A stretch of DNA of 64,000 nucleotides from Mycobacterium sp. KBS0706. GTDB taxonomy: Bacteria > Pseudomonadota > Alphaproteobacteria > DSM-16000 > Inquilinaceae. The translations under genes and the position numbers were made by a program. Shown piece after piece: positions 46,759-53,191 of the stretch. The notes under the pieces are model-generated. The model searched no databases. It saw nothing but the letters and a program-made list of their open reading frames with translations, and had not been told where the DNA came from. The DNA lies in NCBI RefSeq assembly GCF_005938675.2, contig NZ_VCCH02000031.1, forward strand, positions 1-64,000, read 5' to 3'. The stretch's first letter is position 1. Each line of letters starts with the position of its first letter.

Positions 46759-47703
46759 GTGCCCGAAACAATCCTGCACCTCCATCCCGGCATGCCGGAG
46801 GCGTCGCTGCGCCCGATGCGCGAGCGCTACGACCTAGTCGAGCATTCGCGCGCCAGCGCCGAGGCCGACCCGCTGCCCCAGGCCGACCGCATCCGCGGCG
46901 TCGTCACCATCGGCGTGATCGGCATCGACCGCGTGCTGATCGACCGGCTGCCCAATCTCGGCATCATCGCCTGCTACGGCTCGGGCTATGAGCGGATCGA
47001 CGTGGCGGCGGCCAAGGCGCGGGGCATCGCCGTCACCAGCAACACCGGCGCCAACGCCGCCTGCGTCGCCGATATGGCGCTGACCCTATTGCTGGCCAGC
47101 GTGCGCCGGCTGGGCGAGGGCGACCGCTTCGTCCGCGCCGGGCAATGGACCCGACCGGCCGCGCCGCCGTCGCTGATCTCGACCGGCCTGGCCGGGCGCC
47201 GGGTCGGCATCCTCGGCCTCGGCTCGATCGGCGAGAGGATCGCGCGCCGCGCCGCCGCCTTCGACATGGAGGTCGCCTACCACAACCGGCGGCCGAAGCC
47301 GGGCGTGCCCTGGGCGTATCACGACAGCCTGGCGGCGCTGGCGGAATGGGCCGACATCCTGGTCGTCTCCTGCCGCTCCGACGCCGGCACCCGCGGCATC
47401 GTCGACCGGTCGGTGCTGGAGGCGCTGGGGTCGCGCGGCCACGTGATCAACATCGCCCGCGGCGAGGTGCTGGACGAGCCGGCGCTGATCGCGGCGCTGG
47501 AAGCCGGCACCATCGCCGGCGCCGGCCTCGACGTGTTCGAGCACGAGCCGCAGGTGCCGGAGGCGCTGAAGCGGCTGGAGAATGTCGTGCTGGCGCCGCA
47601 CATCGCCAGCATGACCGAGGCCGCCCATCGCGAGATGTGCCGCATGACGATCGACGCCCTGGACAATTTCTTCGCCGGGCGGCCGCTGACCAACGCGGTG
47701 TGA
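46759..47703 (+). CDS. D-2-hydroxyacid dehydrogenase (glyoxylate/hydroxypyruvate reductase-like)
   Basis: The 314-residue NAD(P)-dependent enzyme reduces a 2-oxoacid to its D-hydroxy form. The dinucleotide motif is VGILGLGSIGERIARRA. The catalytic residues are Arg in NIARGEVLDE, Glu in LDVFEHEPQVP and His in APHIASMTEA. An arginine at the nucleotide-binding turn (NRRPK) favours NADPH. The start is GTG 46759, with no strong Shine-Dalgarno. The substrate could be glyoxylate, hydroxypyruvate or a phenylpyruvate-like acid. Confidence 0.91.
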   Translation: MPETILHLHPGMPEASLRPMRERYDLVEHSRASAEADPLPQADRIRGVVTIGVIGIDRVLIDRLPNLGIIACYGSGYERIDVAAAKARGIAVTSNTGANAACVADMALTLLLASVRRLGEGDRFVRAGQWTRPAAPPSLISTGLAGRRVGILGLGSIGERIARRAAAFDMEVAYHNRRPKPGVPWAYHDSLAALAEWADILVVSCRSDAGTRGIVDRSVLEALGSRGHVINIARGEVLDEPALIAALEAGTIAGAGLDVFEHEPQVPEALKRLENVVLAPHIASMTEAAHREMCRMTIDALDNFFAGRPLTNAV

Positions 47704-47716
47704 CGCATTTGGCGGC

Positions 47717-48520
47717 TCAGGCCACGGGAACGGTGCCGCCGTCGATCACATGCTCGCTGCCGTGGATCGCGGCGGCGCGGTCGGACGCCAGGAACGTGAC
47801 CAGCTCCGCCACCTCCTCCGGCCAGGCCGGGCGGCCGATCGGGATACCTCCCAGCGACGCCATCAGCGCCTGGCGGGCGCCATCGGCATCGGTGCCCAGC
47901 TTGGCCGCCAGCTCCTCGATCAGCCCGATGGCGCCGTCGGTCTGGACCCAGCCCGGCGCCACCCGGACGACGCGCACGCCTTTCGGCCCGACCTCCTTCG
48001 CCAGCGCCTTGCTGTAGGTCGACAACGCCGCCTTGGCTGCGGCATAGGCGATGGTCGCCTCCGGCAGCGGCAGCCGGCTCTGGATCGATCCGACATGGAT
48101 GATCACGCCGGCGCCGCGGTCGAGCATCCCCGGCAGCAGCGCCCGGTCCAGCCGCACCGCCGGCAGCAGGTTCAGGTCGAGCGCACGCTGCCATTCGCCG
48201 TCGTCCAGCACCGCGAAGCCGCCGGCCGGGGCCTTCGAGCCACCGAGGACATGGACGAGGATGTCGGCCCCGCCGAGCCGGTCCTGCACTGCTTCGGCCA
48301 CGACGGCGCAGCCTTCGGCCTCAGCCAGGTTCGCCGTCACGAAGGGCTCGGAATCGTCCAGATCGGCCGGCCGGCTGCGGGCGACGGCGAGGACATGAGC
48401 GCCGGCCCGCCGCAGCCGCGCCGCCACCGCGGCACCGATGCCGCGGCTGCCGCTGGTCACCAAAGCGCGCTTGCCCGCGAGCTCGCGCGGATCCGCCGGG
48501 AAAACGGGTCGGGCGGTCAT
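47717..48520 (-). CDS. Short-chain dehydrogenase/reductase
   Basis: The 267-residue SDR protein has the NAD(P)-binding TSGSRGIGAAVA motif. The catalytic Ser lies in VGSIQSR and the Tyr-Lys pair in YAAAK; the C-terminal VIDGGTVPVA is typical. The start overlaps the stop of the upstream NTF2-like gene (ATGA), so the two are coupled. The divergent HxlR gene upstream probably controls the pair. The substrate is unknown. Confidence 0.92.
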   Translation of the reverse strand: MTARPVFPADPRELAGKRALVTSGSRGIGAAVAARLRRAGAHVLAVARSRPADLDDSEPFVTANLAEAEGCAVVAEAVQDRLGGADILVHVLGGSKAPAGGFAVLDDGEWQRALDLNLLPAVRLDRALLPGMLDRGAGVIIHVGSIQSRLPLPEATIAYAAAKAALSTYSKALAKEVGPKGVRVVRVAPGWVQTDGAIGLIEELAAKLGTDADGARQALMASLGGIPIGRPAWPEEVAELVTFLASDRAAAIHGSEHVIDGGTVPVA

Positions 48521-48846
48521 CCATGGATCTCCAGCGTCTCGATGCGGCCGCCCTTCAGGCCGAAGACATAACGCAACTCGACCGGGCTGCCCGGAAACTG
48601 ACCGGAGACCCGGCCGGTGAGCACCGCCCCGCCTTCCGCCTCGATCACGGCGATCGGCTCGACCGTATATTGGTATTTGCGCTTCGACTCGGCCTTCCAG
48701 GCCAGGATGGCGTCCAGGCCGCGGATGGTGCGGCCCTCGTCGCGGACCACGGCATCGGCGGCGAAGCAGGCGGCCAGCGCCGCATCATCCCCCGCATTGT
48801 CGGCGGCGACATAGGCGGCGATCGGGTCGGGGAGCTTGAGCGTCAT
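48517..48846 (-). CDS. NTF2/SnoaL-like protein
   Basis: The 109-residue protein has the NTF2-like fold pattern: IAAYVAADNAGDDAALAACFAADAVVRDEGRTIRGLDAILAWKAE, then beta strands ending LRYVFGLKGGRIETLEIHG. Start 48846 has GGAGG 7 bases upstream and removes an unlikely N-terminal extension. It overlaps the SDR gene by four bases. Such proteins are often small isomerases or cyclases or have no known activity. Confidence 0.85.
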   Translation of the reverse strand: MTLKLPDPIAAYVAADNAGDDAALAACFAADAVVRDEGRTIRGLDAILAWKAESKRKYQYTVEPIAVIEAEGGAVLTGRVSGQFPGSPVELRYVFGLKGGRIETLEIHG

Positions 48847-48894
48847 GTGGATCCTCCGGTTGCAGGAGACCGAGGATGGGAATAGGGTTTCGCG

Positions 48895-49278
48895 ATGGCA
48901 AGTACGCACGAAAAAGTAAGGTACTCACCCAAAGGTGAGCGCCCGATCTACACTCCAGGCTCTGCCGCCGCGGGCGTCGAGCAGGCGTTGAAGGTTCTGG
49001 AGGGGCGGTGGAAGCTGGTGATCCTGTTCCACCTGTTCGGCGGCAGGCTGCTGCGCTTCTCGGAGCTGGAGCGCGCCATTCCGGCGATCTCGCAGAAGAT
49101 GCTGATCCAGCAGCTGCGGCAGATGGAGGCGGACGGCATCGTCCGCCGCATCGTCCACCACCAGGTGCCGCCCAAGGTCGAGTACGCGCTGACCGATTGG
49201 GGCCAGGCGCTGTGCCCGGCGCTGGACGCGATCCTGACCTGGGCGGAGCAGCGCCCGCCCGCCGAAGCCCAGAGCTGA
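48895..49278 (+). CDS. HxlR-family transcriptional regulator
   Basis: The 127-residue winged-helix protein has the HxlR core VLEGRWKLVILFHLFGGRLLRFSELERAIPAISQKMLIQQLRQMEADGIVRRIVHHQVPPKVEYALTDWGQAL. It lacks the cysteine that many HxlR proteins have just before the helix-turn-helix. It is divergent from the NTF2-like/SDR pair with only 48 bases between starts, so it probably regulates them. CTCACC-CAAA-GGTGAG, a perfect 6-bp palindrome, lies inside the first codons (48924-48939). Confidence 0.92.
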   Translation: MASTHEKVRYSPKGERPIYTPGSAAAGVEQALKVLEGRWKLVILFHLFGGRLLRFSELERAIPAISQKMLIQQLRQMEADGIVRRIVHHQVPPKVEYALTDWGQALCPALDAILTWAEQRPPAEAQS

Positions 49279-49292
49279 ACAGGGAGCAGACG

Positions 49293-49967
49293 ATGGATGC
49301 GCTGACCGGGGTGAAGGCCTGCGTCTTCGACGCCTATGGCACGCTGTTCGACACCGCCTCCGCCGCCCGGCGCAGCGCCGAGTTCTTGGGCGACAAGGCC
49401 GGCCCGCTGGCCGCCCTGTGGCGCGAGAAGCAGCTGGCCTACACCTGGCTGCGGGCGGTGCAGGGCCGCCACGCCGATTTCTGGCAGGTCACCGGCGACG
49501 CGCTGGACTTCGCGCTGGAGGCGCTGGCCATCGAACGTCCCGGCCTGCGGGACCGGCTGATGCAGCTGTACCTGACGCTCGACCCCTATCCCGAAGTGCC
49601 CGAGGTGCTGCGCCGGCTGCGCGCGGCCGGGCTGAAGACCGCGATCCTGTCGAACGGCACGCCGCGGATGATCGAGGCGCTGGTCGCCGGCGCCGAGCTG
49701 GAGTTCGACGCCCTGCTGTCGGTGGAGCAGGCCGGCGCCTACAAGCCGCATGCCAGCGTCTACCAGCTGGCGCTCGACGCCTTCGGCCTGCCGGCCCGGG
49801 CGATCGCCTTCCAGTCGTCGAATGGCTGGGATGCCTATGGCGCCTCGGCCTTCGGCCTGCAGGTGGTCTGGTGCAACCGCAGCCGGCAGCCGCGCGAGCG
49901 CCTGCCCGGCGCGCCGAACCGCGAGGTCGACACGCTGGCGGCGCTGCCGGGCCTGGTCGGGGCCTGA
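49293..49967 (+). CDS. (S)-2-haloacid dehalogenase (type II)
   Basis: The 224-residue HAD-superfamily enzyme hydrolyses L-2-haloacids to D-2-hydroxyacids. The nucleophile is Asp13 (FDAYGTLFD). Motif 2 is ILSNGTP, motif 3 lysine is in YKPHASVYQLAL, and the SSNGWDAYGASAFG segment is diagnostic of type II dehalogenases. AGGGAG lies 6 bases before ATG 49293. It begins 14 bases after the HxlR stop and is probably co-transcribed with it. The D-2-hydroxyacid dehydrogenase at 46759 could act on its product (inference). Confidence 0.93.
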   Translation: MDALTGVKACVFDAYGTLFDTASAARRSAEFLGDKAGPLAALWREKQLAYTWLRAVQGRHADFWQVTGDALDFALEALAIERPGLRDRLMQLYLTLDPYPEVPEVLRRLRAAGLKTAILSNGTPRMIEALVAGAELEFDALLSVEQAGAYKPHASVYQLALDAFGLPARAIAFQSSNGWDAYGASAFGLQVVWCNRSRQPRERLPGAPNREVDTLAALPGLVGA

Positions 49968-49974
49968 GCTCTGA

Positions 49975-50265
49975 TCAGACCGCGGGCTTCTCGGGCACCG
50001 GCGAATAGGCCTCGCCGAAATCGACGACGCAGGCCAGCCCATCGGGCGTGACGACCAGGATGGTGTAGGTCTCGCCGCCGGGGCTGGCCAGGATCTCGAC
50101 CACATGACCACGGGTCGAGAGCATCCGGGCAACCGGCACCTCCTTGACCTGGTCTCGGAGGGCGGCGGCAAAGGCGTCGTAGGGCGCACAGACCGGAGCC
50201 GCCGGACCGGCCTGCGCTGTCGTTCCCGCCAGCGCGATGCCGGCGGCCAGAAGCAGGGTCCTCAT
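49975..50265 (-). CDS. Small secreted protein of unknown function
   Basis: The 96-residue protein has a Sec signal peptide (MRTLLLAAGIALAGTTAQA) and a mature part of about 77 residues with two cysteines (VCAPYD and LACVVDFGEAY) that may form a disulfide. GGAGG lies 5 bases before the start at 50265; the ATG at 50277 overlapping this site is less likely. I do not recognise a family. It is convergent with the dehalogenase gene. Confidence 0.72.
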   Translation of the reverse strand: MRTLLLAAGIALAGTTAQAGPAAPVCAPYDAFAAALRDQVKEVPVARMLSTRGHVVEILASPGGETYTILVVTPDGLACVVDFGEAYSPVPEKPAV

Positions 50266-50330
50266 GGCGACCTCCATACAATATATGGGGCGCGGCAAGG
50301 CCGCGGCCAAGGACGATGCGTCCCGCCGCG

Positions 50331-51428
50331 CTAGCCCTTCGCCGGGCCGGTCGAGGCGCGCAGAACCAGCTCGGTGCCGAAATGGATCTGGTCGCGGCCG
50401 CGCGGGTCGATCAGCAACTCCGCCGCCGCCCGGCCCTTCTCGACCAGCGGCTGGCGGATGGTGGTCAGCGGCGGGGTGGAGGTGGCGGCCGCGGCGATGT
50501 CGTCGAAGCCGATCACCGAGACGTCGCCCGGCACCGACAGGCCCTGCCGCGTCAGCCACGCCATGGCCCACAGCGCCAGCCGGTCGCAGGTGGCGAGGAT
50601 CGCGGTCAGCCCCGGCCGGCGCCGCATCAGCCGCGGCATGCTGCGCTCGATCGACTCGGCCTCGAACAGGCATTCCTCGATCGCCACCTGCCCGGCCGGG
50701 ATGCCGGCTTCGGCCAGCACGTCGAGATAACCGCAGAGCCGCTGCTGGCAGGCGTCGTAGATCGAGTCGCGGATGCGGCGCAGCGACACCGCGCCCTCCC
50801 GCGAATCCGGCATCAGCTCCATCGACAGCACGCCGATGCGGCGGTGGCCGAGTTCGAGCAGGTGCCGGGCCGAAGCCTCGGCGCCGCTACGGTCGGCGAC
50901 GGTGACGGTGCGGCAGCCCTCGACCAGCGGCTGGTCGACCGTCACCACTGGCAGGCCGCGGCTGCGGATGATGTCGAGGACGCCCGGCTCCTCCTCCATG
51001 CAGTACATGATGAAGCCGTCGACCGCGGCCGAGCCGAGGGCCTTGCGCGCCGCCTCGACATCCGAGGCGGCATAGACCGAGATGCCGCGCCCGGTCTCGT
51101 CGCACACCGCGGCCACGCCCTGGATCAGCGCCAGCGCCGCCGGGTCGCCGAAGGCGTAGCTGAGACCTTCCGGGATCATCACCGCGATGGTGCCGATATG
51201 GCCGGTGCGCAGCATCCGGGCCAGCGGGTCGGGGCCCTGGTAGCCGAGCGTTTCGGCCGCTGCCATCACCTTGGCGCGGATGGCGTCGCTGACCCGCTCG
51301 GGATGGTTGAAGACGTTGGAGACGGTGCCCTGCGCCACCCCCGCCGCAATGGCGATGTCGCGCAGGCGGGCTTTCGGCTTCGGGGCGTCGGGCGTCGGGG
51401 CGTCGGGCGTCGGGGCGTCATCGGGCAT
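50331..51428 (-). CDS. LacI-family transcriptional regulator
   Basis: The 365-residue protein has a LacI HTH (ARLRDIAIAAGVAQGTVSNVFNHPERVSDAIRAKVMAAAETLGY, about 20-63) and a periplasmic-binding-protein-like effector domain. The first 18 residues are an unusual repeat of PTPDA units encoded by a 15-bp DNA repeat. Several TGAATCGATTCA-type palindromes lie upstream between it and the divergent 73-residue gene, giving autoregulation and control of that gene. No sugar transporter or catabolic gene is adjacent, so the effector is unknown. Confidence 0.94.
   Translation of the reverse strand: MPDDAPTPDAPTPDAPKPKARLRDIAIAAGVAQGTVSNVFNHPERVSDAIRAKVMAAAETLGYQGPDPLARMLRTGHIGTIAVMIPEGLSYAFGDPAALALIQGVAAVCDETGRGISVYAASDVEAARKALGSAAVDGFIMYCMEEEPGVLDIIRSRGLPVVTVDQPLVEGCRTVTVADRSGAEASARHLLELGHRRIGVLSMELMPDSREGAVSLRRIRDSIYDACQQRLCGYLDVLAEAGIPAGQVAIEECLFEAESIERSMPRLMRRRPGLTAILATCDRLALWAMAWLTRQGLSVPGDVSVIGFDDIAAAATSTPPLTTIRQPLVEKGRAAAELLIDPRGRDQIHFGTELVLRASTGPAKG
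51381..51419. repeat. 15-bp tandem repeat in the lacI 5' coding region
   Basis: CGGGGCGTCGGGCGT is repeated about 2.6 times in frame, encoding alternating PTPDA/PKPKA residues ahead of the DNA-binding domain. The unit is a multiple of three, so copy-number change would not disrupt the frame. Confidence 0.85.
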
Positions 51429-51448
51429 GCCCCACCCTAGCCGGGATC

Positions 51449-51522
51449 TTGAACCGATTCAAAAAATCCTTGACGGAGGCATCTCGAGACGCAATTATGA
51501 ATCGATTCAAAAAATCGATTCA
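51449..51522. promoter_or_regulatory. LacI operators between lacI and the 73-residue gene
   Basis: TTGAACCGATTCAA (51449-51462), TGAATCGATTCA (51498-51509, perfect) and ATCGATTCAA (51513-51522) share the CG-centred palindrome typical of LacI-family sites. The last ends at the AAAGGAGG ribosome-binding site of the rightward gene. Confidence 0.75.
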
Positions 51523-51534
51523 AAGGAGGCCGTC

Positions 51535-51756
51535 ATGTCCCTCATGACCGGATTCCCACTGGTCGCCCATCTGATGCAGATCCGGCTGGGCGGCCGCTTC
51601 AGCCACCTGCCGCCCTCGCTGGCGGCGGAGCTGGAGGCGTTCGCCGCCGAGCAGGATACGCCTCGGCCGGCCGCGACGCCGCCGAAGCCGGCCGCCCGCC
51701 GCAGCTCCTCGGTGCCGTCGCCGGCGCCGGCCTTCGCCCTCCGCAAGGCCTGCTGA
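51535..51756 (+). CDS. 73-residue protein of unknown function under LacI control
   Basis: ATG 51535 is preceded by a perfect AAAGGAGG at 51522-51529. The product begins MSLMTGFPLVAHLMQIRLGG, has a short helical region (LPPSLAAELEAFAAEQD) and a basic, Pro/Ala/Ser-rich disordered tail ending ALRKAC. There is no signal peptide or clear membrane helix. I do not recognise a family. The strong ribosome-binding site and three LacI-type operators argue that it is a real, regulated gene. Its 3' end is 19 bases from the convergent cyclase gene. Confidence 0.72.
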   Translation: MSLMTGFPLVAHLMQIRLGGRFSHLPPSLAAELEAFAAEQDTPRPAATPPKPAARRSSSVPSPAPAFALRKAC

Positions 51757-51775
51757 GGGCGCGCAGCCTCGGGCG

Positions 51776-52822
51776 TCAGTCGATCCCCTCGCACTCGACC
51801 AGTTCGAGCCGACCCTTGCCCTTGAGCTCGTAAAGCCCCTGGCTGCGGGCGCGGCAGCGGTCCTGGATGGGCTGCCACAGCGCGGCGCTCAGGAACACGG
51901 AATTGGCGTTGGCGCAGGCGGTGATCCGCGCTGCCGTGTTCACCGTGTCGCCCCAGAGGTCGAACAGGAACTGCCGCCGGCCGATCACGCCCGCCACCAC
52001 CGGGCCGTGATGGATGCCGACGCGGACGCCCCAGCCGGGCTTCGCCTGCCGGGCCGCCGCCACCAGGTCGAGGCCGCAGCGGATGCTGGCCGGCAGCGGC
52101 TCCTCGACCCCCTCCAGCAGCCCCGCCGTCGCCATCAGGGCGTCGCCGATGGTCTTGATCTTCTCCAGCCCGTGGCCGGCGACGACGACTTCGAACGCCT
52201 CCACCAGGCCCTGCAGCTCGGTCACCACCTGCTCCGGCGGGTTGCGGTCGCAATAGGCGGTAAAGTCGACGATGTCGCAGAACAGCACCGCCACGTTCTC
52301 GTAGCGCCGCGGCGCCACCCTGTCGGTTGCCTTGAGCTCGCCGATCGCGCCGGGCGGCAGGATGGCGTGCAGCAGCCGCTCGCTGCGCTCCTGCTCCTGC
52401 CGGATCTGGTCGAGATGCGCCGCCTCCTGGTCGCGCAACTGCTTCTTGTCCAGCGACGCGCCGACCCGGGCCCGCAGCAGGGTGGGGTTGAACGGCTTGG
52501 GCAGGTAGTCCTCGGCGCCCAGCTCGATGCAGCGCACGGCGCCATCGACCGCGTCGAGTGCCGAGATCATGATCACCGGGATGCCGCGCAGCGCCGGGTC
52601 CGACTTCAGGGTCCGCAGCACCTCGTAGCCGTTCATGCCCGGCATCATCACGTCGAGCAGCACCAGGTCGAAGGGTTGGCTGCGCAGCAGGGCCAGGGCG
52701 GCGATGCCGTCCGCCGCCTCGGTCAGGTCGTGATAGCCCTCCCGCCGCAGCCGGCGGGCCAGGGTGTAGCGGTTCATCTCGTCGTCGTCGACGATCAGGA
52801 TGGCGGCCGCCGGGTCAGCCAT
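51776..52822 (-). CDS. Receiver-domain class III adenylate cyclase
   Basis: The 348-residue protein has a receiver domain (1-120; acidic pocket Asp12-Asp13, phosphoacceptor Asp57), a coiled linker (125-165) and a class III cyclase domain (about 170-348). Metal ligands lie in FCDIVDFT and GDALMA. Adenine-selecting residues are conserved: the lysine of EKIKTIG, the aspartate of FDLWGDTVN and the transition-state Asn/Arg of VNTAAR. So cAMP rather than cGMP is the expected product. It overlaps the upstream response-regulator gene by 8 bases and ends a four-gene signalling operon. Confidence 0.92.
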   Translation of the reverse strand: MADPAAAILIVDDDEMNRYTLARRLRREGYHDLTEAADGIAALALLRSQPFDLVLLDVMMPGMNGYEVLRTLKSDPALRGIPVIMISALDAVDGAVRCIELGAEDYLPKPFNPTLLRARVGASLDKKQLRDQEAAHLDQIRQEQERSERLLHAILPPGAIGELKATDRVAPRRYENVAVLFCDIVDFTAYCDRNPPEQVVTELQGLVEAFEVVVAGHGLEKIKTIGDALMATAGLLEGVEEPLPASIRCGLDLVAAARQAKPGWGVRVGIHHGPVVAGVIGRRQFLFDLWGDTVNTAARITACANANSVFLSAALWQPIQDRCRARSQGLYELKGKGRLELVECEGID

Positions 52823-53189
52823 CGCGCCGCGCCTTGTCCAGCACGGCCTCGATCTTGCGCAGCAGCCGCGGCAGGTCGACCGGCTTGGTATCGTAGTCGT
52901 CGCAGCCCGCCGCCAGGGCCTTCTCGCGGTCGCCCGCCATGGCGTGGGCCGACAATGCGATCACCGGGGTGCCGCTGGCCACGGCCTTGATCTGGCGCGT
53001 CGCCTCCCAGCCGTCGATCACCGGCAGGCTGAGATCCATCAGCACCAGGTCCGGGCGCTCGCGGCCGGCCATCGCGACCCCTTCCGCCCCGTCGCGGGCC
53101 ACGATGATTTCGAAGCCGCGCCGCTGCAGGCGGGAGGACAGCATGTAGACATTGTCCTCGTTGTCCTCGACATAGAGGATCGTCGCCAT
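52815..53189 (-). CDS. Single-domain response regulator
   Basis: The 124-residue CheY-like protein has acidic residues Glu8-Asp9, phosphoacceptor Asp52 (LVLMDLSLP), the Ser of IALSAHAMAG and the lysine of DTKPVD. With no output domain it probably relays phosphate or titrates the kinase, as DivK-like proteins do. It lies between the hybrid kinase (2 bases upstream) and the receiver-cyclase (8-base overlap), so it is part of the same phosphorelay. Confidence 0.93.
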   Translation of the reverse strand: MATILYVEDNEDNVYMLSSRLQRRGFEIIVARDGAEGVAMAGRERPDLVLMDLSLPVIDGWEATRQIKAVASGTPVIALSAHAMAGDREKALAAGCDDYDTKPVDLPRLLRKIEAVLDKARRDG

Positions 53190-53191
53190 GG

